The notes below the pieces were generated by a model. The model was not told the DNA's origin. It ran no database searches and was given only the letters and a program-made list of their open reading frames with translations. A program made the position numbers and the translations under genes. Below, piece by piece: positions 1 to 8,999 of a DNA stretch of 17,335 bases (position 1 is the stretch's first letter; each line of letters begins with the position of its first letter). Where the stretch lies: the NCBI GenBank assembly GCA_020747015.1, contig JAGTJM010000163.1, forward strand, positions 1-17,335, written 5' to 3'. Source of the stretch: Pyrenochaeta sp. MPI-SDFR-AT-0127. Taxonomy: Eukaryota > Ascomycota > Dothideomycetes > Pleosporales > Cucurbitariaceae.

Positions 1-1894
1 TTAGCGTGTATAAACAGTGTAGCGTCGCTAAACCTCTTAAAACTAGGGTTATTAGCTACTCTCTTACGAATCCGACTCTATAGTAAGTTAAGGTACTGTG
101 GCTGGAGCACATATCTAGAAGCTGTTCTCTCGCTAATTCTTTTCTCGCGAAACTCTCTATAGATAGTGCTAATGTATTGAGTTTTACGACATGCGCTGAG
201 ATAGGGAGATGCTAAAGCACGTTGGACGAACCTATTACCTTAGTTAGGGTAGGGATAAGGACTGCATCGTACTAGAGTTCCTGGTCCTGCGTACTAAGGA
301 AATTAGAATGTCGGTACTAGCTTTTAAGGCGTAGGCTAGGGAAAAAAATATAAATAAATAAAGACTCTAACCCAATAATAGAACTAAAATAATAATAGGG
401 TATCTTATACAAAGGAATATTTCGTTATATAACTTTATTACGCTTATTATAGGCAGATATAGAAAGACTGAAATGTATGTCTGCCGCTAAGTTAAGGAAG
501 GAATAGGACTAAGGAAGCCAGTTAATACTAAGCCGAGCCACTCCAAGGCTACTGGGGAAATAATAAAGACTGTCGATATCAAACGTAGTCTGTGCCGCTC
601 GCTGCTTAGCACTAGTTTGATGCTGCGAGAGACATAGGTTGGCTGGTAAATTACTTTCTGAGCCTCGCACAATGCCTTTAAAAATACCACGACAGTCTAG
701 GCTAGCTGGTAGATCCACAGGCTTTATTAGCTTTGGATCGCCTAGTACATCCGGTAAGGGTGTTCGTCCCTCCCCTTCACCGCGTATCAGCTGCGTAATC
801 TGCTGTATTAATAAGCACGCAGGATGTACATTACCGCGCTGATAGTGAGCTTAGTGCGTTCGCTCTGCCTCGCTGTGCTGTTCGTGAGTACAGCCCTGAA
901 AATTACGAAGTTGCTTCGCGAGCTTAACAACTGTGCTCTCCTCAGCGTTATACGGTAGAGTACTATCTGCTGGCGATTCAGCACGCGTTAGTGTCGCACT
1001 TAACGTCGTATATTAAACCTGCTGGAGTGTTGGTGCCCTTACTACCGTAGGCTTAGCGCTAGCTGCATTTGACCCAGCGCGAGGCGACCGGGGCTATAGT
1101 GCTGCTTGCATCTATGAGAGTAGTATATTTATCTGGGTAGGGAAGCTCTCCCGTAGACGTCCTGAATTTGATTGTACACGTGTGCGCTCACTAGGTGTAC
1201 TAAGTAGAGGTTGCGCACATTGAATTTAAGGTACTCCTTTGCCTAGCGTATTAGTTACATTATTTTCTACTCTATTATATGTCCCTATGGCGTCCCTGCA
1301 TAGCGCGAGCACGGGTTCTAAATCTTCTCCGCCCGGTACTACCATAGGCTGTATCTTAGCTATTCTCCTCTAGATAGCAGCCTTATACTCGTCTTACTTA
1401 TAGCGCAGCTCATTTTCCTCTTCTATAGCCTTCCTAGCCTGTACATTAAAATCCTCGCCTAAATTGCACTCCTCGATAGACTGTATAATATTCGCCCACG
1501 TCTCCTTAGGCCTGCTTTCTTTATTGTGTACCGGCTCTATAGGAATAGCGATATTCGACGAAATACGAAGGTTCGATCTAGGGTCAGTCTTAGTAGGCAC
1601 GCCGCTGTAGAGGTTTAGCTAGTACGCGATAAACTCGACTGGCGCTATCTATTACGTTTTTTGTAGGTATCGCATATAATCACTTTGTTTCTTAGCGTCT
1701 AGAGCTTTAAGCTTGCTTTTATATTTCCTAGGGCGTCCTCTAGGTATAGTAGTAGTTATAGGTAGGTCACTTTAAGAATAGGGCGAAGATACAGTAATAT
1801 TGAGCTGCTTTAGGGAGTACTTCGGAGCCCCTGAAACCTTATTTACTTTTTAAGGTCTCTTCTAATATAGATTAAATTTACTATAATCTTACAT
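1..1894 (-). pseudogene. RIP-degraded large fungal protein with AT-hook, N-terminal part (truncated by window)
   Basis: One minus-strand frame can be followed from an ATG at 1894-1892 to base 1, more than 600 codons. It is interrupted only by TAG/TAA/TGA codons of the kind made from Gln, Trp or Arg codons. Near the N-terminus (about 1725-1745) it reads PRGRPRKY, an AT-hook-like DNA-binding motif, followed by a charged, Glu/Lys-rich part (1394-1600) and a Ser/Pro/Thr-rich linker (about 960-1200). From about 850 to 1 it looks like a folded domain, with short stretches such as FDIDSLYYFPSSL, GLESLFIYIFFPSL and RFSDATLFIHA. It resembles a large multi-copy fungal protein family of unknown role that I cannot name; nuclear location is inferred from the AT-hook only. 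The C-terminus lies beyond the left edge. It has the same orientation as the helicase relics at 4640-12440. It is non-functional as it stands. I am sure it is a coding relic and unsure of the family; the start is tentative because RIP also alters start codons. Confidence 0.7.
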
Positions 1895-1935
1895 ACGCGG
1901 TAGTAGAGAAGACTTATAACTTTAGTATATATGTA

Positions 1936-2125
1936 TGCTCTCGCGCAGCGTTGTAGGTAGGTTCTGTAGTCTGTATTTCGCCGCTACTAGCTTATATTGC
2001 TTATTTCGCCCGCAACTATAAGAATACTACCCTTTTAGTAGCGATAACTTAATAATAGTACCTCGCAGAGTAGAAACAAGACTAGTAATAAGGTCCTAAT
2101 GCTGTATACTATAGATTAAGCCTAC
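1936..2125. repeat. Diverged direct repeat, copy A
   Basis: This stretch of about 190 bp resembles 2331-2520 at an offset of about 395 bp. Shared blocks include a GCGTT...GTAGGTTG segment, CTACTAGCTT/CTGCTAGCTT, ACTACCC/ACCACCC, and AACTTAA.AATA followed by TAGAGTAAA-like and AAGACTA-like segments. Most differences are C/T or G/A. It lies just upstream of the AT-hook relic (which reads leftward), so it could be a duplicated upstream region or a remnant of LTRs. No coding frame was recognised. Confidence 0.5.
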
Positions 2126-2330
2126 ATAATTCTAAAAGATCTGAACTTTTCCGAATTAAATCTATTTTGGGAATTCCGAAATAAATACCTTTTAGGCGTA
2201 GCGTTAAAATAAATGCGCTAGTAGGTAGCTATTCTATCTCTACACGCACTTTGAATACTATATTACTATATATATAAGTATAGAAAACGCTCCTTCCTAT
2301 CTCTCTAAATATCCTAGGCACCTACATATA

Positions 2331-2520
2331 GTCTCACATAGCGTTAAGTGTAGGTTGCTAAAGCCTATGTTCTCTCGTTACTGCTAGCTTGCCTTACCCG
2401 TTTAGGCTACTATAGTGAAAACACCACCCTTTAATAGTTATAACTTAACAATAACACCTTGTAGAGTAAAAAGAAGACTATTGATAGGATCCTGTTATCG
2501 GATTCTATAAGATAGGCTTA
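2331..2520. repeat. Diverged direct repeat, copy B
   Basis: Partner of 1936-2125, in the same orientation, separated from it by about 205 bp of AT-rich sequence in which nothing is recognised. The divergence is mostly transitions, as expected for an old duplication hit by RIP. No clear TG...CA ends or target-site duplication can be seen, so an LTR origin is not shown. Confidence 0.5.
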
Positions 2521-2570
2521 AAAAAAATAGCTAAATTTTTTTTGACCCTATAGTAATTTCACCTATTTAT

Positions 2571-2706
2571 AGTTTACTACCCCTTTGTATTTTACAGCCC
2601 CTTCGTAGTTTACCACCCCTTTGTAGTTTACAGCCCCTTAGTAGTTTAGTACCCCTTAGCGGTTTACTACTCCTTTGTAGTTTATAGCCCCTTAGCAGTT
2701 TACTAC
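2571..2706. repeat. 18-bp minisatellite, about 7.5 units
   Basis: Seven full units and one partial unit of 18 bp run head to tail. The consensus is close to AGTTTACTACCCCTTTGT, alternating with an AGTTTACAGCCCCTTAGT variant. Units start at 2571, 2589, 2607, 2625, 2643, 2661, 2679 and 2697. The two variants partly alternate, which suggests expansion as a 36-bp dimer. There is no coding content and no sign of dyad repeats with unique spacers. Confidence 0.85.
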
Positions 2707-2878
2707 TTTTACTACTACCCCTAACTACTAACTTACTAATAAATCTTTATACTTACGCTTTGCATTCCCTAGCCCTATCCTTTCTTTTTATACTTACCCT
2801 CTTTATATATATATTATATTCTTTTCCTAACCTAAGCGCTTTAGCTAGGGAGTGTTTCTTTAAAATCTTTATACTACT

Positions 2879-3276
2879 TAGGGTGGCCGATGGGTAGGGG
2901 TTGGGTTACCCCGCGGGTTGCCTCTTATTTTAGCTATAACTTTCCTATATTACAACGTAATTTAATAACTTTTAGCTTATTTTATAGATCTAATCTATAT
3001 CTATAACTTTTGTATATAAAATTTCTTTTTAAAAAAATAATTACGTAAGTTATTCAGGTTTTAAAGCGTGGGTACTGGTGGCCTAATCAAGTGGGTATCG
3101 AAAAATGGGTATTGAAATAACTGACGTAATAAAAGATATATTACGTAATTAAAACTCTAGATTTATAGATCTAGCTAATAGCTATAAAATAAACTAAAAT
3201 TTACCTAATTTGGACTAGTATTGATAGAGGAATAAATAAAAGAAAGATTAGGGGGTATACCCACCCGACCAGCCTA
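2879..3276. mobile_element. MITE copy 1, 398 bp, hAT-like, with 8-bp TSD
   Basis: A non-coding 398-bp element. It begins TAGGGTGGCCGATGGGTA and ends TACCCACCCGACCAGCCTA, imperfect terminal inverted repeats of about 18 bp. It is flanked by a perfect 8-bp direct repeat ATACTACT (2871-2878 and 3277-3284). TAGGG-type ends with 8-bp duplications are typical of the hAT superfamily. Inside are longer fold-back arms: 2967-2991 mirrors about 3178-3202, and TTACGTAAGTTATT (3041-3054) mirrors 3116-3129 at 13 of 14 positions. Near-identical copies lie at 10326-10723 and 14129-14525. There is no transposase, so it would have moved in trans. Confidence 0.88.
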
Positions 3277-4042
3277 ATACTACTATACTTTTTTCCTAAC
3301 CTAAGCGGCTTAGGTTTTTTTTTAAATCCCTATATAACGCTTTTTTCCTAACCTAAGCGGTTTAGCTACGTTTTTCTAATATCTTTATACTACGCTCTTT
3401 TCCTAACCTAAGCGGTTTAGCTTAGGCAGTTTTTTTTTTCTCTTTTTCTCCCTTTTAAACCCTTATTTTACTCTATACCCCTTAATATCCTTTCTATTCT
3501 TACCCCTTTAACTTATCTTTTTTCTTTTACTAAGTACTACGCTTTTTTTCTAATCTAAGTAGTTTAGGTTAGCCTTTATATTTTAATCCCTATTTTTATC
3601 CTTACTTTCTATATTATTCTTTAACCCTACCTTTTTCTTCCTAACTAAACTAGTTTAGCTATATCTTTAGCTAACCCTATATTTCTTAAACCCTAGCTAT
3701 AGAACCTTATTAATAAACTTTACCCTATTATATCTCCTTATTTTACTTCTCTCCCCTAACCTAAGCGCTTTAGATTAGCCTTTTAATTTTATTTTTATAC
3801 TCCTATTAACCTACTTCTTATTCTTCCTTATCTCTTTTACTAAATTCCCCTCTTTCTATTTTATCTATTTTTTCCCGTTTTTTTCCTAACTAAAGCGGTT
3901 CGGGCGGGCTATTAGCTTCTATATTCTTATTCTATACTATTACTTATTTTTAACTTCCCTTATAGCTACCTAAACCTTCTTCTATACCTTATTTCTTTAT
4001 CTAGCCCTTAAACTTAACTATATCTAACTTTCTCCTCTTTTT

Positions 4043-4245
4043 TCCCTAACCTAAGCGGTTCAGCCGGGTTTCTTCTTTCTCTTCTTTCTCCTCTTTCTCC
4101 TCTTTCTCCCTAACCTAAGCGGTTCAGCCGGGTTTCTTCTTTCTCTTCTTTCTCCTCTTTCTCCCTAACCTAAGCAGTTCGGCTGGGTTTCTTCCTTCTC
4201 TCCTTACTACCTCTTCTCTCCCTAACCTAAGTAGTTCGGCTGCAT
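4043..4245. repeat. Tandem repeat of about 55-65 bp, four units
   Basis: Four successive units each consist of CCCTAACCTAAGCGGTTCAG (variants at AAGCAG/AAGTAG and TTCGG), then CCGGGTTTC or a close form, then a run of TTCTTTCTC-type pyrimidine repeats. Spacing between units is about 65, 54 and 57 bp. It is the densest part of the interspersed motif array. The opposite strand reads as Arg/Lys/Glu-rich peptide in places; this is taken as a by-product of the composition. Confidence 0.8.
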
Positions 4246-4443
4246 TTTTTCTCTCTCCTCTTTCTTTCTACTTCTCTATAAAGCTCTGCTTCTTTTTCTA
4301 TACTAGATAGGCCTACCCCTAACCCTTTTTCTCTCACGTAAGCCGTTCTCTTAACTTAAATTACTATCTTTACTTAAATAAAACTTCCGTCCCTAATAGA
4401 AATAAATCTCTAATATCCCTTACTTTTCTATTTCTAGCTCTCT

Positions 4444-4462
4444 ACTTCTTCTTCTTCTTCTT
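4444..4462. repeat. CTT trinucleotide microsatellite
   Basis: A short (CTT)n run of about six units in the spacer beyond the helicase relic. A similar run lies inside that relic at 7786-7806, where the minus strand reads poly-Lys. Confidence 0.8.
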
Positions 4463-4639
4463 ACTTAAATCGTAGTATAATCTATATCGCCGTTACTATC
4501 ACGTTACTAAAAAACTCTCCCTAAACTCGCTCTTTATACCGCCCCCTAAGCTACTTCGTATACTCCTTAATACTATTACTAGTATAACTATACTTTCGTA
4601 TAACCTCTACTCCGTCGCTAAACCTAATTGCTGTAAATA

Positions 4640-7600
4640 CTATTAGTATAATTATATTTGGCTATTAATATTTCGCCTTATTATCTTCCCCTATTACGCA
4701 GTACTTTTAACTTACCCAGCACCGCCTACAGCTATGAATACCTCCCTTATCCTAAATCTTCCGCTAAAACGCATCTACTTCTCTCCTACTTACTCTATCG
4801 TACGCAGTATACTATATCGTATGGTACTCTATCTATATAGCCTCTTATTCCTCTATCTCTTATCTAAGCACCTAGTATATAATATACCTATGCTGTAGCT
4901 TATCTATCTTCTCTCGCACCGTCTGCCACTCCCTACTCGCCTTCTCTTACTTATCTAGCCACTCTCTCAGCCCCTCTCTATAACAGTCGCACCTAGCCGA
5001 CTCGATATCGTTGCAGCGAACCTGCTATCTATTAAGATAGCTACTTATTAGCCCCTATTAACACCCGCTGCCTATTAAAAATAAGCCTACTGCCTGCACA
5101 TCTAAGTCCTCGCTCTTTTATTTCATCGTCTGCTCTACCTCACCCTGCGCCACCAGCACCACTAAGTTAACCCGTTCGCCGCCTCGCCCTCCACGTCTAC
5201 TCTCTTGCGCGTAGTTAATTATACTCTACGGCATCCCTACGTGTAGTATATATAGAATCCTAGGGTAATTAACCCCTATTCCTAGCGCCGATATAGCTAT
5301 AATAAGTCCGCCCTTCTTAAGCCACTCTGCTAACCGCCCTGCACGGTTAAGTACGTCGGCGTGATAGCTTAGACACCCTAGCGCCTCTACTATATCGTCA
5401 CACTGCTGTTTGCTCTGATAGTATACTACCCCCTTTTCCCCTCGATATAGTAGTAGTCGCTATTATCGCTTACATATAATAAGTGCCGTCTTATCTAGCT
5501 TATCGCGCTCGCACTATGACATAAAGTAGCGCGTATTCGGCCGTACTATGCTTGCTTAAATATACCTCGCGCACTGAATTATTATGCTTCTATCCAGCTC
5601 TCCCTCTCGTGTTAGCGGTAGTATTACTATGAGTAGTACCAGCGGGCACGGTAATAACTACAAATTCTTTAGCATCGCCAGCTTCTATCGCTAGTCACTT
5701 GCTATAAAGATAAGATGACACTCGTCTATAACGACCCGCTGCAGTATTCCCTTACTATTTAATATCCCTGCGTAGCTGACAAAATTCCCGTTGCTTATTA
5801 TGTCGCCTGCTACGTCTGCGCTAACGACTATAATTAATGCTAGGTTACTCTCGCTATACTTCTACTCTATACAGTTAATCCCGTACGCTTATATGCGTTC
5901 TACTAAGTCCGTAATAAGCGCTTGATATAGTACTATAACTACTATTACTCTATTTTTCTCTATATAAGCCGGTATAGTAAATAGTAAGCTCTTACCCCCG
6001 CCCGTCGGGAGTATAACTACTAGCGGCGTCTGCCTATTGAGTATAGTATATATAGCCTGCTCCTACTGTATAGATTAGAACCCTACGTCTTCTTAACCTA
6101 GCACCTACTGCATCACCCTGCGGACTATATCTTTTCTCTCCACTTCTATTCGCGTCTCTTTTGGCCGTATAATAAGCCTTTCGTCTCGACCTTCATCCTC
6201 GTTACTCCGCTCTAGCCGCTTTTTTACCGTACTAGTGCCGCCTGACTATATCTCTTAATCGTCCTTCCCCCCCTTAAGCCCTAAGAAGCGATGCTACAGC
6301 GTACTTAGCGGCCGGAACGCCTTAATTAAGTGTATACTAAGATACTTAATAATATTAATTAGTACGCTGTAGTTCCCTACCCCTATTACGGTTAACCGCG
6401 CGTTCTGTAGCTCGATAATGTCTTCGTCCGCCTCGTCTACCTCTGCCTCCTTAATTTCCCTAACCTCGTCTTAATACCCTCTACTAAATAACTCTCCTAT
6501 AATAACTCTGCCGATGCTAACTACCGTATATTAATAGTCTAGCGTATATAATTCTACGCCTAGCCTCTTACCTATCTCTCGCTTAAGCACACGCGTAAGT
6601 CGATCCGTCCCCTACAGTCCCTACTTATCCGCCTATATATAGTTGTTTATATTACTGCCCAGCACCTCTATAGTAAGATATTCCTGAAACGGCTGTAAGT
6701 ATACTAAGTATACTACTATAATTTACCCTAACCGCGGCGGAAGAAAGCGCAGCACGATCTTCGGCTTGTCCTACTATGACTGCGACTTATAATAGCAGAC
6801 TATAGTTATTACCTGCCTATCTATAATAAAGATATTACGGTCCTACAGCGACCTATTCTAATGCCGCATTATCATTACCTTAGATCTACAGCCTAGTTAC
6901 CTAGATATTATATGTATATATAGTAGTAGTAGCTCTAAGAAGTGATTAAGTAAACGCAGATACCGCTTTACCTACTTTACCTTCTACTTCCCGTCGCTCG
7001 ACTGAAGCCTACGGCCCTCTGCGCTCTACTCAGCCTATATAAGTATCTACTTTAGTCTATTATTAAGCTAATTCTTAGTATTATTAATAAAAGACTCCCC
7101 TCGCCGAATAAACGTAACATCGTTAACTAGTCGCTTAAGTGTGATAGTAAATCAATCGCTCTCCCCCGCAACCTAGAGTAGCTCTTACTATAGTATACTC
7201 TCTACCTTAGTAATAATATACTGTACTATAGTACGAAAGTGGCTAATATAAATTAGTCGGCCGTTAAGATAAAAAATCGTCTTATCCTCTAACTAGTACG
7301 CATTACTAGAATTGCCCGCTGTGAGCGTAATAAACTTCCTATACGCTAATATATTAATAGCCTCGCTTATCGGGCTATACGCGCTATTAGTAAGATACTG
7401 CTTTCTTATCTTTAAGAAGCGTTTACGGTCTCTATCTAAATTTTCTTTACGGAGTGCTGATGGTAGTAGCTTTTCTACGCTAAGCACGCGTATGTAGTAT
7501 ACAACTCTAGCTAGTATATACGAATAGTTCTTTATAGTGCGTAAGCGCCCTATATCTACGTTAATACCTATAACGGCTAGAAAATAAATTAACCTACTAC

Positions 7601-8890
7601 TAAGCGGCCGGTCGCCTAAGTTATAAAATATAAATAATGTAAATACCTCTAGTAGTGCGTCGAGCTAAGCTTCTCTATTCTCCTTAGGGTCCTTATCTAG
7701 CCAGTCCTATAGCCGTATCGCTAATACCTTCTACTCGCCGTACTAATAGAATAGCTCGCGTGTATCCTTTATTATATCTATACTATTCTTCTTCTTCTTC
7801 TTCTTACTACGGCGCGGGTAGCTATTATTATTACTTTCGGCGTCGCTTCCTATTCGATCTGACTGGGACTTAAAATCCACACTACTATTAGACACGACGC
7901 TATCGCCATCACTATTATTATCGCGGCTATTATCTATACTATAGCTACGCTAAACTATCCTCTCTTTGTCGGCGATAATACGCAGCATGTAGTAGATAAA
8001 CTTAACTATATAGCTTGTATATTGTGCCTAACTCTCTAGGTTTTACAGTCGAGCGAGTAGTCGCGGGTTGGGCTCTTTCCGCTACGCGCTCTTTAGCTAT
8101 TGTCTTATCTCTCGTGTAAGTGTCGATAGCCCCTTTACGCTTCTTTCTATTAGTCGCTCGACTAGCTCTACTATAAGCTTAAGCTTTATATCGCCTTAGT
8201 CGGGTAGTCGGATCTAATAGGTAAGATATACTAGATTATAATTCGCAAAATGTTCTGGCTACCCTATCTAATTAAACCAGCCAGTTCTATTAGTCTTAGC
8301 TGCGTCCCCTAAGACCCTATTTATCTTCGTTAAGCTACTTACGCACTTTTATATATACGCTGAGTTGTTATAGAATAATATTATCTATTACTAAGTTTTC
8401 TCTATTTTCGCTATTACCTAAATTAACTATAAAATATTTCTATAATCCCCTACTATAGAAAATTGTCTGAACTTTTATAGACTTAAATAGTAAGCTTTTA
8501 TTACCTATCTAAGAAAGCCTATATAGTTTTTTATAGTGTGTCTTTATAACGTCTTTATTTATTATCATCCACCTGTAAGTCCTACACTATAAACTATCTA
8601 ACGGCGCCCTAAGCTCTTTAATTAGCTGTGCCGGGTGCTCTAGAAGCTTAACTGCCTTCGGCTCGACTGTAGAAAAACGCGAAAAATACTTAACGACCTA
8701 TTATTACTATGTAATAGGTATAGTATAGTGTTCCTATAGATGCCTATTAAGATTAATAACTCTTATGCAGTACTGCCTGTATACTAGTACGCTATAATCT
8801 TTAAGAAAGTATAATATAGTATCGTAATTATCCCTAGTAACGCTCTTAGGTAAGTACTATTTATCTATACTACTATCGGGATACTACTTA
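4640..8890 (-). pseudogene. RIP-degraded RecQ-type helicase, fungal telomere-linked-helicase-like
   Basis: A relic of about 1,400 codons. N-terminal pieces of C2H2-like type (about 8800-8720 and 8600-8420; CRTY...H...Y, with Cys/His turned to Tyr) lie in one frame. After a frameshift near 8350-8400, a second frame holds from about 8340 to 4640. The middle region (8340-6260) contains WF.QIGWPEHF-like, NIFIID and SIGRVIIGE segments shared with the relic at 9000-12440. The helicase core follows: LPTGGGKS Walker A (6005-5982), IDECHL DExH box (5732-5715), degraded motif III (about 5615-5635), and a C-terminal domain with ISALGIGVNYP (about 5300-5265) and QESRRGGRGGE motif VI (about 5207-5175). 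A Cys cluster (CNDIESARCDC, about 5010-4985) and C..CW (about 4735-4725) follow. RecQ-like enzymes unwind DNA 3'-5' using ATP; here TAG/TAA stops block expression. Both ends are approximate. The readable frame may run on to about 4480. Confidence 0.88.
7786..7806. repeat. CTT microsatellite within helicase relic
   Basis: Six to seven TTC/CTT units. On the minus strand, in the helicase frame, they encode a Lys run following an Arg/Ser/Asp-rich acidic linker. A low-complexity basic patch of this kind is plausible for a nuclear protein, so the run is probably coding in origin. Confidence 0.75.
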
Positions 8891-8999
8891 TCTTATATAA
8901 CGGGAGCTTAACTATCCTAAACGTAGTTTCTATATCGAAGTTAAGATAGTATATACTAGTTTAGGGCCTTTACTATAATTATTTTAGAAGAATTTAATA

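Larger units (their letters stand above)
2826..4245. repeat. Interspersed CCTAACCTAAGCGG motif in pyrimidine-rich spacer
   Basis: About twelve copies of a motif near CCTAACCTAAGCGGTTTAG occur here, usually preceded by a T- or C-run. They lie near 2826, 3295, 3347, 3402, 3550 (degraded), 3640 (degraded), 3754, 3884, 4045, 4109, 4163 and 4220. The first lies before MITE copy 1 and the second just after it, so the MITE inserted into this array. The motif can form a short hairpin (CTAACC with GGTTTAG, one bulge). The CCCTAACCTAA part resembles fungal telomere repeats, but that may be chance. The plus strand is extremely C/T-rich from 3277 to 4640 and no gene was recognised there. Confidence 0.75.

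Noticed and set aside
487..690. Minus-strand open frame of 67 codons
   Set aside because: A shadow in another frame; the true frame here is the one shared by 509-718 and 1394-1600, which extends through the whole relic.
639..842. Plus-strand open frame of 67 codons
   Set aside because: It lies antisense to the continuous minus-strand AT-hook relic, whose frame is kept far beyond it on both sides.
2571..4245. CRISPR-like repeats
   Set aside because: The 18-bp units have no spacers, and the longer motif has irregular spacing and low-complexity gaps; the context is fungal.
4658..4840. Plus-strand open frame of 60 codons
   Set aside because: It is antisense to the C-terminal Cys-containing part of the helicase relic and has Ser/Tyr/Leu-rich low complexity.
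7312..7497. Plus-strand open frame of 61 codons
   Set aside because: It mirrors the minus-strand helicase frame at 7293-7487, which agrees with the frame of Walker A and DExH.
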